From contig CAMKAA010000075.1 of NCBI GenBank assembly GCA_946410365.1, forward strand, positions 1 through 5,808: 5,808 nucleotides of DNA, given 5' to 3'. Under the pieces are notes generated by a model, which was given only the letters and a program-made list of their open reading frames with translations, was not told where the DNA came from and did no database searches. The translations under genes were made by a program, and so were the position numbers. The DNA is from an uncultured Lachnospiraceae bacterium. GTDB taxonomy: Bacteria > Bacillota_A > Clostridia > Lachnospirales > Lachnospiraceae. Below are positions 1-5,594 of the stretch, piece by piece (positions within the stretch are counted from its first letter, which is position 1; each line of letters begins with the position of its first letter).

Positions 1-2
1 TT

Positions 3-80
3 GACGAAAGTTTTGCAGAAAAGGTAATCCCAGCAGATGACAGCGTACGGCTCTTCAGGGGGGGGCATTTTGAACGGTAA
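3..80 (+). pseudogene. Fragment resembling the N-terminus of an IS1182-type transposase
   Basis: Read from base 3, the plus strand is open for 25 codons before a TAA at 78-80 and enters from outside the window. The part DESFAEKVIPADDSVRLF matches, from memory, the early segment IPADDSVRLL of IS1182-type transposases common in Lachnospiraceae, where it precedes a conserved stretch of the N-terminal domain. Here the similarity stops at the run of eight G (58-65) and the frame ends ten codons later, so this would be a truncated remnant, not a working transposase. The match is short and based on recall only; it could be chance. It lies in the opposite orientation to the neighbouring small genes. 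Confidence 0.35.
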
Positions 81-107
81 GGGTACGCTGACAAACCGGG
101 ATTTACA

Positions 108-389
108 TCACCATATTGCCATAACGAAAAACGCCAGTGCATATATTCCCACTATAATCGCAGTTGCAGTCCAATCCAGGACTCCCAGAATCTTCACAGT
201 CTTATCCTCTCTCGCCAGTTTTCTCCCTATAAAAAAAGCTGCAAATCCGAAAAACGCAAATATAAAACTTACCGCCGTGACTATTCTTAGAAAAGGAGAG
301 TCTGTATCCCTTTTAAGCAGCAAAAGCGCAGATATCACAGATAATATTGGGTTTAATTCAATTAATATTGCTGTCGTTCTCTTCGTCAT
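108..389 (-). CDS. Small three-helix membrane protein, unknown function
   Basis: A 93-residue protein that I do not recognise. It is mostly hydrophobic, with three likely membrane segments at about residues 6-25, 34-55 and 70-92. The second and third are separated by a short charged loop (GRKLAREDKTVK) and the chain ends right after the third helix. Nothing suggests an enzyme; it would sit in the cytoplasmic membrane. The ATG at 387-389 has only a weak purine-rich stretch in front. It lies inside the last 32 nt of the upstream reading frame (which stops at 358), so translation may be coupled to that frame. The upstream gene appears frameshifted, which could affect expression of this one. The composition argues for a real gene: the opposite-strand frame over the same bases reads as low-quality protein. 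Confidence 0.6.
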   Translation of the reverse strand: MTKRTTAILIELNPILSVISALLLLKRDTDSPFLRIVTAVSFIFAFFGFAAFFIGRKLAREDKTVKILGVLDWTATAIIVGIYALAFFVMAIW

Positions 390-634
390 CTTTCTCGTTC
401 CAGTCCTTATATGACTTGCCCCTTGGCCTATTCTTTTCTGTCAAATGTATCCCTGTCATAAATGGCATTTCAGCCCTTGGTGCAGACTGCTTCAAAAGAT
501 CCACACCTTTTGTTATCCCCATTGGATCTTTCTTTTTCTTAGCAATGGCTTTTCTCTATGTTTTCTCGGTCAAATCCCGATTTGTCAAGCTGAGTATACC
601 ATTTGCAAATAGTGAGAACAACAAGAAAGATCAT
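358..634 (-). pseudogene. Small gene with apparent one-base frameshift (91 residues if corrected)
   Basis: Two consecutive minus-strand frames look like one gene. The first starts at ATG 632-634, encodes MIFLVVLTICKWYTQLDKSG and continues to IEKSHC before a TAA at 539-541. Removing one A from the run of four at 550-553 joins it to the next frame as IEKAIAKKKKDPMGITKGVD, which stays open to the TGA at 358-360. The joined product has 91 residues: a hydrophobic N-terminal anchor (about 1-13), a lysine-rich middle and a very acidic tail ending DDEENDSNIN. I do not recognise the family. A TTG at 650-652, six codons upstream, is an alternative start with AGGTAGG in front. Other readings are two separate peptides of 31 and about 54 residues (the latter from an ATG inside DPMGIT), or a sequencing error. 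It precedes and overlaps the small membrane protein gene. Confidence 0.45.
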
Positions 635-661
635 TTTCTTTAATTCTATCAAAATTACCTA

Positions 662-747
662 CCTTTTATGCCTAAGTACGCCCAAAAGGTACAGGATCAA
701 GGTAAGTACGCCTAAAAAACACTTTCACCCCGAAAAGCGGGAATGTG
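662..747 (-). repeat. Cassette-boundary repeat block 1 (downstream of the CHAP gene)
   Basis: On the minus strand this block begins directly after the CHAP stop codon and is homologous to 1371-1469. It carries a GC-rich start (ATTCCCGCTTTTCGGGG), then two related units with GGCGTACTTA cores; the plus-strand TAAGTACG motifs lie at 673-680 and 703-710, exactly 30 bp apart. It ends with TTAGGCATAAAAGG. The block lacks the hairpin and promoter that follow its second copy, so it looks like the last boundary of the series. Confidence 0.7.
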
Positions 748-1272
748 TTACTCTTCTCTATACCTATACCCATCCGGAATTCGAATATACGCACGAATAT
801 GTTCGTCGATAAATCGCTCAACAACTCCAGAAATGTTGTTCACATTCCCTTCTGCAGCAAGGATCGTCCGCTCCCGTTTCTCAAGGACAATCCCTATATG
901 GTCGTGCTCTTTGTTCTCGAACACCCTATCATAGAGTACGATGTCTCCCGCTTCCGGAACAAAATCTTTCGGCCCTTTATGGTATTCAATCCGCCGATCA
1001 CCTACGGCAAACTCCTCCCAGCCAAGGCATGCTGCCAGATGACAGGTTTCACATTCCTCGGGTCTGTACGGGATCTCGAATCCCGCTGCTGTGCAGCAAT
1101 AGTAGACAAATGCCGCACACCATAACCCGTCAGCTTCCTCGAGATTCCATGTCGGAAACAATCGCACAATCGGCGAAAGATTGGACGCCATCCCATCAAC
1201 ATCTCCGTGAAACGGAGCCTGCGCCATATCCTTTGCAACCTTGGCCAGTATTTCTCTTGTTGCTTTTTCCAT
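748..1272 (-). CDS. Stand-alone CHAP-type cysteine peptidase/amidase domain protein
   Basis: A 174-residue protein with the hallmarks of a CHAP (cysteine, histidine-dependent amidohydrolase/peptidase) domain. These are WCAAF with the likely nucleophile Cys51, a GDIVLYD strand at 109-115, HDHIGIV with the likely catalytic His125, and AEGN with Glu141 as third residue. Members usually cleave amide bonds in peptidoglycan. Unusually, there is no signal peptide, membrane anchor or cell-wall binding module, and there are several extra cysteines (59, 60, 74, 77, 82). The protein is therefore probably cytoplasmic, or exported by an unrecognised route or phage-like lysis. The ATG at 1270-1272 has GGTGAGG upstream and a consensus promoter 33 nt further up. 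The gene is monocistronic, bounded by a hairpin/promoter module and a repeat block shared with the GNAT gene. The CHAP call is firm at motif level; the substrate is unknown. Confidence 0.8.
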   Translation of the reverse strand: MEKATREILAKVAKDMAQAPFHGDVDGMASNLSPIVRLFPTWNLEEADGLWCAAFVYYCCTAAGFEIPYRPEECETCHLAACLGWEEFAVGDRRIEYHKGPKDFVPEAGDIVLYDRVFENKEHDHIGIVLEKRERTILAAEGNVNNISGVVERFIDEHIRAYIRIPDGYRYREE

Positions 1273-1305
1273 ATATGCCTCACCAAACTTCGATTTGACG
1301 GGATG

Positions 1306-1334
1306 ATTATACTATACCGCGTCGATGAAAACAA
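1306..1334 (-). promoter_or_regulatory. Sigma-A type promoter of the CHAP gene
   Basis: On the minus strand TTGTTT (1329-1334) and a perfect TATAAT (1306-1311) are 17 nt apart. The -10 box ends 33 nt before the CHAP ATG, the same distance as in the GNAT promoter. The -35 box directly abuts the hairpin at 1335-1372. Confidence 0.75.
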
Positions 1335-1372
1335 GAAACCTCTTTTGTCCATTGGTAGACAAAAGAGGTTTC
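1335..1372 (-). terminator. 15-bp perfect hairpin between GNAT and CHAP genes
   Basis: Arms 1335-1349 and 1358-1372 are perfectly complementary (GAAACCTCTTTTGTC and its complement) with an 8-nt loop. Read on the minus strand it is followed by TTGTTTTC, a modest T-rich tract, so it can end the GNAT transcript before the CHAP promoter. Sixteen bases (1352-1367) are identical to 1954-1969 in the hairpin upstream of GNAT, so it may have a conserved role beyond termination. Confidence 0.65.
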
Positions 1373-1469
1373 TTTGATGCCTAAGTGCGCCCAAAGGTAC
1401 ACTTTTTTAGCTAAGTACGCCTAAAAGTACACCAGAAGTACATTCTTTGCCCTGATAAGCCGGAATTCG
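1371..1469 (-). repeat. Cassette-boundary repeat block 2 (downstream of the GNAT gene)
   Basis: The second copy of the block at 662-747, starting right after the GNAT stop codon on the minus strand. It shows AATTCCGGCTTATCAGGG, then two full units of the form GTGTACYTTTWGGCGYACTTAG, then GCATCAAAG running into the hairpin. The plus-strand cores TAAGTGCG (1382-1389) and TAAGTACG (1412-1419) are again exactly 30 bp apart. Each unit holds two GTACTT-like boxes 12 bp apart, which is typical of a protein-binding array. Confidence 0.7.
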
Positions 1470-1871
1470 TCAACATCTTATGAATCCGCAGCACCCCATC
1501 TCCGAGAATTCACTGAAACCCAATGATTTGTAAAATGCAAATGTTTTGGGAGTTTTGTCTGTTGTCAATTCAATTTGTCGAACATCGGGATACCGTGTAA
1601 GTACAGCTTTTATCAGCGCTGTCCCGACACCTTGCCTCTGCTTTTCAGGATAAACAAGAATGTCCTGAATAAATACAACAGTATAACCATCGCCAACAGC
1701 TCTGATGATCCCGAGCAGGTCATCATCTTCATACGCAGCCAGCACCAGCAATGAATGTTCATAACCACAGCGAAGTGCCGTCATATTTTCTGTATATGCT
1801 GTCCATCCAACTTCTGAATAAAGGCGCAGGATTTCGTCCTCCTTATAATCTTTATATTCTTTGATTTCCAT
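1470..1871 (-). CDS. GNAT family N-acetyltransferase
   Basis: A 133-residue single-domain GNAT protein. The core strand VVFIQDILVYP (about 65-75) leads into the acetyl-CoA pyrophosphate-binding loop QRQGVGTAL (78-86; R/Q-x-x-G-x-G type). It is followed by the helix LIKAVLTRYP and the C-terminal TPKTFAFYKSLGF with Tyr114, in the position of the usual general acid. The fold transfers an acetyl group from acetyl-CoA to an amine; the acceptor cannot be told from the sequence. The protein is cytoplasmic. I chose the ATG at 1869-1871: GTGAGG lies just upstream, and the -10 to ATG distance (33 nt) equals that of the CHAP gene. A GTG at 1881-1883 would add four residues but overlaps that ribosome binding site. 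GNATs are frequent cargo of gene cassettes, which fits the shared flanks seen here. Confidence 0.88.
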   Translation of the reverse strand: MEIKEYKDYKEDEILRLYSEVGWTAYTENMTALRCGYEHSLLVLAAYEDDDLLGIIRAVGDGYTVVFIQDILVYPEKQRQGVGTALIKAVLTRYPDVRQIELTTDKTPKTFAFYKSLGFSEFSEMGCCGFIRC

Positions 1872-1904
1872 ACCCAGCCTCACATTTTGCGATTTGTTGA
1901 GGTT

Positions 1905-1933
1905 ATTATATCAAACTCTAACTGTTGAATCAA
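1905..1933 (-). promoter_or_regulatory. Sigma-A type promoter of the GNAT gene
   Basis: On the minus strand TTGATT (1928-1933) and a perfect TATAAT (1905-1910) are separated by 17 nt. The leader to the ATG is 33 nt and shares ACAAATCG and TGAGGC segments with the CHAP leader. The hairpin at 1935-1977 starts one base upstream of the -35 box. Confidence 0.8.
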
Positions 1934-1934
1934 T

Positions 1935-1977
1935 AAAGGAAGCTCTTTTACCTTTGGTAGACAAAAGAGCTTCCTTT
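1935..1977 (-). terminator. 15-bp hairpin abutting the GNAT promoter
   Basis: Arms 1935-1949 and 1963-1977 (AAAGGAAGCTCTTTT and its complement) are perfect, with a 13-nt loop. No T-tract follows on the minus strand beyond the arm itself; on the plus strand the arm ends CCTTTTAT. The flank at 1973-1993 (CCTTTTATGGCTAAAGAATG) resembles the outer end of the boundary repeats, so this is probably a partial third boundary. It is a terminator or a conserved regulatory hairpin. Confidence 0.5.
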
Positions 1978-2069
1978 TATGGCTAAAGAATGCTATTTTG
2001 ACAAAATGAAGGTAATCGTTATTTATTGATACGACCTTTACTTACCGGGAAGGACGGCTATAAAGCATC

Positions 2070-2098
2070 TTCCGAAAATCGGAGAATTGTGGTATACT
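2070..2098 (+). promoter_or_regulatory. Possible extended -10 promoter
   Basis: TATACT at 2093-2098 is preceded by TGG (extended -10), with a weak TTCCGA (2070-2075) 17 nt upstream. It would start a transcript at about 2104 that runs into the hairpin at 2207-2264. The -35 match is poor. Confidence 0.35.
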
Positions 2099-2099
2099 A

Positions 2100-2264
2100 C
2101 ATCTCGTCAATTCGTGATTTATAGAGGTCTTGACTATAGACTTCCAGTTCGTTGAGACAGTAGTCTGCTTTTACGTAAAGATGCATAAGAGAACTTAGAA
2201 AGCATGAAAAAAGGGATTCCGAGGATTTCACCTTGATGAGGTGGTTTCCCGGGATTCCTTTTTT
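2100..2264 (+). ncRNA. Candidate structured small RNA or leader, about 160 nt
   Basis: This stretch has no plausible coding frame. It lies between a possible promoter and a long hairpin ending in six T. CATCTCGT (2100-2107) can pair with ACG-TAA-AGATG (2174-2184, three-base bulge). AGACT and AGTCT inside can also pair, giving a closed multi-helix shape upstream of the final hairpin. I recognise no known riboswitch, T-box or 6S signature. It could equally be plain intergenic DNA with a terminator. Confidence 0.25.
2207..2264 (+). terminator. Long imperfect hairpin with U-tract
   Basis: Six A (2207-2212) and GGGATTCC pair with GGGATTCC and six T (2251-2264) through Watson-Crick and G-T pairs. 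The stem continues inward with a few mismatches to CACC/GGTG (2229-2232 / 2240-2243) around a 7-nt loop. It has T-tracts on both strands, so it can stop transcription in either direction. It isolates the sigma factor operon from the region to the left. Confidence 0.7.
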
Positions 2265-2485
2265 GCTATTCTGTCAATAGTACTTTTCGCTGGAAAATGC
2301 AAGGATGGGGCTGAACAACTATTGTCAGGTGGTGGCAGACTGTGGAGCAATTTTCGTGGCTCGGTAGAGTCATTATGCCGCTTGGCGGTGATCGGAGAAA
2401 CAAATGTCAAGTAAGAAAAATTATTTAGAATGGCGCACAAACAGGGTTTAATTCCGTTATACATATTGAAGATTACACTGAGGAA
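2265..2485 (+). other. Leader region of the sigma factor operon, no gene seen
   Basis: No convincing coding frame or RNA family is visible. The promoter of the operon should lie here; TATACA at 2458-2463, about 35 nt before the start codon, is a possible -10, but no good -35 of sigma-A or ECF type stands at the right distance. Autoregulation by the encoded sigma factor is likely by family analogy but not demonstrable from these bases. Confidence 0.4.
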
Positions 2486-2497
2486 GGAGGTCGTTCG

Positions 2498-2959
2498 TTG
2501 AATCTGGAAGAGCAATATGATCGGATCTATAAATATCTGTATTTCCGCCTTCATGACCAACATACAGCGGAAGACCTGACGCAGGAAACCTTCCTTCGGT
2601 TTATTGGAAGTAGGACGTATCAGGACGAGAACCGACAGCTACAGTACCTGTATACGATTGCACGCAATCTGTGCAGTCAGTATTACAGAGACAAGATGAT
2701 TGTTTTTAACATTGATGAAGCGCTGGATATCCCGCAGCTGGAGGAATCGGAACAGTCATTGTTAGAGCGTATCAGCCTGATAGATGCTCTTCAGAAGCTC
2801 TCACTGGAGGAGCGGGAAATGCTCCTTTTGCGGTATGTTAACGACGTCCCTGTTCCCGTGATAAGCCGTCTGTACCATATATCAAGGTTTGCTGTATACA
2901 GAAGGCTGAAAGGGATATTGAAAAAGGTCAAGGAAGAAATGGAGGGAGAAAATGGATAA
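2498..2959 (+). CDS. ECF-like sigma-70 family RNA polymerase sigma factor
   Basis: A 153-residue sigma factor with only regions 2 and 4, the size of group IV (ECF) members. Region 2 spans about 5-66: HTAEDLTQETFLRF is the core-binding helix and YLYTIARNLCSQYYRDK the -10 recognition helix. Region 4 spans about 95-148, with LEEREMLLLRYVNDVPVPVI followed by a helix-turn-helix ending AVYRRLKGILKKVKEEM, which reads the -35 element. It directs RNA polymerase to a small set of promoters, probably including its own. The start is TTG at 2498-2500, fixed by a strong AGGAAGGAGG 7 nt upstream; no ATG fits. The gene overlaps the next one by 8 nt, so the membrane protein is made in step with it and is the best candidate for a controlling partner. 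No classic zinc-finger anti-sigma (ZAS) gene follows. Confidence 0.9.
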   Translation: MNLEEQYDRIYKYLYFRLHDQHTAEDLTQETFLRFIGSRTYQDENRQLQYLYTIARNLCSQYYRDKMIVFNIDEALDIPQLEESEQSLLERISLIDALQKLSLEEREMLLLRYVNDVPVPVISRLYHISRFAVYRRLKGILKKVKEEMEGENG

Positions 2960-3677
2960 TGATAGGATTATCAAGCTTCTGAAAGAAATCTGCTCGACTC
3001 CGGAACCTGAAGAGAAGAAGGCTTTCTTTCAAGGATTAGAAGATCAAGGCCTGATATCCAGACGACCTGTAGTCATAAATCATGGGGACTTTCTCCTGAG
3101 ACAGTTTTTTTATGTTGGCAAGTGGATATGGCTGCTATCTGCCGTCCTATTGTTGTGCATTATGGGAATCTGTTACGGTAACACAGGAAACTATCCTTTT
3201 GCCTTAACTCCTCTTCTGGCAGTAGAAATCCTTGTTGAGACAGGAAGATCTTCTAGGTGGAAAATGGCTGAATTGGAGTATACTGCCAGATTTTCATTAA
3301 GGAGCGTCATGCTTGCAAGGATATTTCTGGTTGGTATCGTAGAGACGGCAGGACTTCTGGTTGTTATTTGGGTGGTGCGACCTTGGTTTTCGTATTCTCT
3401 GATCAGAGTATTTCTATATATGATGGTGCCGTATCTGGCAGCCTCACTGTTAGGCTCGGTATATGAGAGGAAAAACAGGTCGGACAATAACTGGGGAAGC
3501 ATAATAATCTGCTTCTTGTCATCAGGACTTTTTGCGGCGGCACCATATTACCTGAGCAGCTTATATGAGGAAAGGTTTACTGTCATCTGGACAGTAGCGT
3601 TTATCCTGCTTGTTTTCAGTCTTGTCGTCAGCATGCGCAGATGGATTTGTGAGTTGGAGGAAGCGGTATGGAACTAA
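2952..3677 (+). CDS. Six-helix membrane protein of a sigma factor/ABC transporter operon
   Basis: A 241-residue protein with a cytoplasmic N-terminal part of about 55 residues (MDNDRIIKLLKEICSTPEPEEKKAFFQ...) and about six membrane segments near 57-75, 81-95, 118-142, 150-170, 181-203 and 209-228. The motif ELEYTARFSLRSVMLARI (about 107-124) recalls a conserved stretch of uncharacterised membrane proteins that, from memory, sit between a sigma factor and an ABC ATPase in Lachnospiraceae. Two roles fit. One is membrane anti-sigma or sensor, with the charged N-terminal segment holding the sigma factor. The other is a second permease-like subunit of the transporter. The ATG at 2952 has GGAGGG 5 nt upstream and lies within the last codons of the sigma gene. 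The 3' end overlaps the ATPase start by 10 nt, so translation is coupled on both sides. Confidence 0.75.
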   Translation: MDNDRIIKLLKEICSTPEPEEKKAFFQGLEDQGLISRRPVVINHGDFLLRQFFYVGKWIWLLSAVLLLCIMGICYGNTGNYPFALTPLLAVEILVETGRSSRWKMAELEYTARFSLRSVMLARIFLVGIVETAGLLVVIWVVRPWFSYSLIRVFLYMMVPYLAASLLGSVYERKNRSDNNWGSIIICFLSSGLFAAAPYYLSSLYEERFTVIWTVAFILLVFSLVVSMRRWICELEEAVWN

Positions 3678-4366
3678 TAGCAGACAGAATCACCAAACAG
3701 TATAAAAACAAGATTGCGGTTGATCGGATGTCATTTACCTTGACAAAGGGAGTAACGGGACTTCTGGGCGCAAACGGAGCGGGAAAAACAACCCTGATGC
3801 GGCTGCTCTGCGGGGTTCTTGCTCCTGACAGCGGAACCGTCTCCTGTGACGGAATGAGCGTGGGAACAGAGGAATATCGAGATATTTTGGGGTATCTTCC
3901 CCAGGACTTCGGTTTCTATCCGGAATTCTCCGGAAAGGATTTCCTGCTCTATATGTCCGCTGTAAAGGGCCTGACAAAAAAAGACGCCATTCAAAAAACA
4001 AAGGAACTGATCGAGCTGGTCGGGCTGGGAGATTCCGCCGGAAAAAAGGTACGTACGTATTCCGGTGGGATGAGGCAGAGGCTTGGGATCGCGCAGGCTC
4101 TCTTAAATGATCCGCAGATTCTGATTATGGATGAACCGACAGCGGGTCTTGATCCACAGGAGAGAATCCGCTTTCGCGAGCTGATCTCAGGATTGGGAAA
4201 GAATAAAATCGTTTTGCTCTCCACACACATCGTATCGGATCTGGAGCATATCGCAGACCGGCTGATGATTATGAAGGACGGGCAACTGCGCTGGCAGGGA
4301 AACCGGTCTGCCGGGGGAGAAGATCTGGAGGCATTCTATATCTCTCAGATTGGGGAAAAGAGGTGA
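3668..4366 (+). CDS. ABC transporter ATP-binding protein
   Basis: A 232-residue ABC ATPase with every catalytic motif intact: Walker A GANGAGKTT (34-42), Q-loop Gln79 in YLPQDFG, signature YSGGMRQ (131-137), Walker B ILIMDEP with Glu156, D-loop GLDP and switch His187 in STHIVSD. It powers transport by binding and hydrolysing ATP as a dimer on the cytoplasmic face of its permease. The sequence is of the short, exporter-type class (BcrA/CcmA-like) with no extra C-terminal domain. The ATG at 3668 has GGAGG 7 nt upstream and overlaps the membrane protein gene by 10 nt. The permease gene follows after 9 nt. In this class substrates are often antimicrobial peptides or lipids, but nothing in the ATPase identifies one. 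Confidence 0.95.
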   Translation: MELIADRITKQYKNKIAVDRMSFTLTKGVTGLLGANGAGKTTLMRLLCGVLAPDSGTVSCDGMSVGTEEYRDILGYLPQDFGFYPEFSGKDFLLYMSAVKGLTKKDAIQKTKELIELVGLGDSAGKKVRTYSGGMRQRLGIAQALLNDPQILIMDEPTAGLDPQERIRFRELISGLGKNKIVLLSTHIVSDLEHIADRLMIMKDGQLRWQGNRSAGGEDLEAFYISQIGEKR

Positions 4367-4375
4367 ATTTGCGGG

Positions 4376-5509
4376 ATGCTTCGGACGATATATTTGTATG
4401 AACTGAAAAAGCTGTTTCGTGCAAGGGTAAATTTGATTGCGCTTGCAGGAGCAGTCCTTATGCTCTTGTTCCTGGCGATATTCTCCATTTCGGAGGTCCA
4501 ACCTGTATCTCGGGAAGCGGCCAAAGAACTGGACGGCAGGACCATTGACGAAGAACTGATAGAGGAAATGAAACCTGCTATGAGGTTTGAAAACGGATCT
4601 ACGCTTATGGAGATTACTACGGAGTCTGAAAAATATGTTCCTGTTATGGAGGTGATCACTTCCGTGACCGGTTATTACCGTGATCTTACCCGCTTTGATG
4701 GGTCAGAGTTTTATGCCTTGCGTGAGCAGGAACTGAAGCAGCGAATCGAAAAACAGGGGCTCTCAGAAACAGACAAGGAATTCTGGCGCAGTCAGGAGGC
4801 GCAGGTTTCCAAACCTTTTGTTTATCATTATCACAGTGGGCCTGCAAACCTGCTCAAAGCCTTTCAGGTACTTGGATTCTTTATCTTTCTCCTGTCTACT
4901 GTCGGGCTGTCGGGCGTCTATGCAAGAGAAACGGCAGATAACATGAATCAGCTTCTGTTGTGCAGCCGATACGGAAAGAAAGAACTGTATCTGATCAAAT
5001 TTGCTGCTGGCCTTACTTGGATTATGGCAGCGGCATTCCTTTTGCTTCTTGCGATATTCACCCCCTATTCCTTTGTTTACGGGATGGAAGGCATGGGGGA
5101 AATGCTGCAGTTGGTGAAGCCGTGGTCCATGCTTCCTTATACGCTCGGACAAATGCTGGGGGTGTACGCAGGAATTTACCTGCTTGCAGCGGTCCTTTTT
5201 GCCGCTGTGACCATGCTGCTGTCTGTGATTACGCAGAATCAGCCCACTGTGACCTGCGGATTGTTGGGATATCTGATCGTTGATCTGTTTGCGAATCTTC
5301 CGGAGCGCTTTGGCATCATACAGAGAATATGGCTTCTCCGGCCGAATGCGGTTTTGATGAATACAGGATTTACCAACTACCGACTGATACATCTGGCAGG
5401 CAGATTGTTTTTGAACTTTCAGGCAGCACCAGTTCTCTATGCTGTGATCAGCATCACGGCGCTATTGATCGGAAGAAGAAAATATCGTAGGCTTCAAGTC
5501 GGGAATTAA
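4376..5509 (+). CDS. ABC-2 type transporter permease
   Basis: A 377-residue membrane protein. A short cytoplasmic start (MLRTIYLYELKKLFRAR) leads into a first helix at about 18-38. Next comes a large extracytoplasmic domain of about 120 residues rich in charged and helical sequence. Several helices follow from about 163 onward, including LGFFIFLLSTVGLSGVY and the stretches around 205-230, 255-290 and near the C-terminus. After the second helix, ARETADNMNQLLLCSRYGKKEL matches the coupling-helix type segment (E-x-x-x-x-M/T-x-x-L-L-x-S/C-S-R/K-Y-G) recalled from Firmicutes ABC-2 permeases. With the upstream ATPase it forms the transport channel, probably an exporter. The ATG at 4376 has GAGGTGA about 9 nt upstream, overlapping the ATPase stop. 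The big outer loop is the likely site for substrate or signal recognition. It is the last gene of the operon. Confidence 0.88.
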   Translation: MLRTIYLYELKKLFRARVNLIALAGAVLMLLFLAIFSISEVQPVSREAAKELDGRTIDEELIEEMKPAMRFENGSTLMEITTESEKYVPVMEVITSVTGYYRDLTRFDGSEFYALREQELKQRIEKQGLSETDKEFWRSQEAQVSKPFVYHYHSGPANLLKAFQVLGFFIFLLSTVGLSGVYARETADNMNQLLLCSRYGKKELYLIKFAAGLTWIMAAAFLLLLAIFTPYSFVYGMEGMGEMLQLVKPWSMLPYTLGQMLGVYAGIYLLAAVLFAAVTMLLSVITQNQPTVTCGLLGYLIVDLFANLPERFGIIQRIWLLRPNAVLMNTGFTNYRLIHLAGRLFLNFQAAPVLYAVISITALLIGRRKYRRLQVGN

Positions 5510-5594
5510 TGCCCGCTTAAATAGGAACGTCAGCAAATCATAGATGCAAACAAGAATAAGTGGAATAAACATGGCAATCAAACCATAAAAACAA

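Noticed and set aside
37..414. Plus-strand open frame of 125 codons
   Set aside because: It is antisense to the small membrane protein, whose minus-strand translation shows clean membrane helices.
662..1432. CRISPR array suggested by repeats at regular 30-bp spacing
   Set aside because: Only two units per site, with 8-bp gaps instead of spacers and no cas genes.
1371..1469. Classical integron attC site
   Set aside because: No GTTRRRY/RYYYAAC core pair and no long imperfect palindrome spanning the block; the units are direct, not inverted, repeats.
2435..2463. ECF-type promoter (AAC ... CGTTA) upstream of the sigma factor gene
   Set aside because: CAAAC and CGTTA are present, but the spacing is several bases shorter than the 16-17 nt expected.
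2228..2563. Minus-strand open frame of 111 codons
   Set aside because: It covers the long hairpin and the start of the sigma factor gene on the other strand, has no ribosome binding site, and shows no domain.
4763..5392. Minus-strand open frame of 209 codons
   Set aside because: It is antisense to the permease gene, rich in H, Q, R and C as expected for a shadow frame, and has no family motif.
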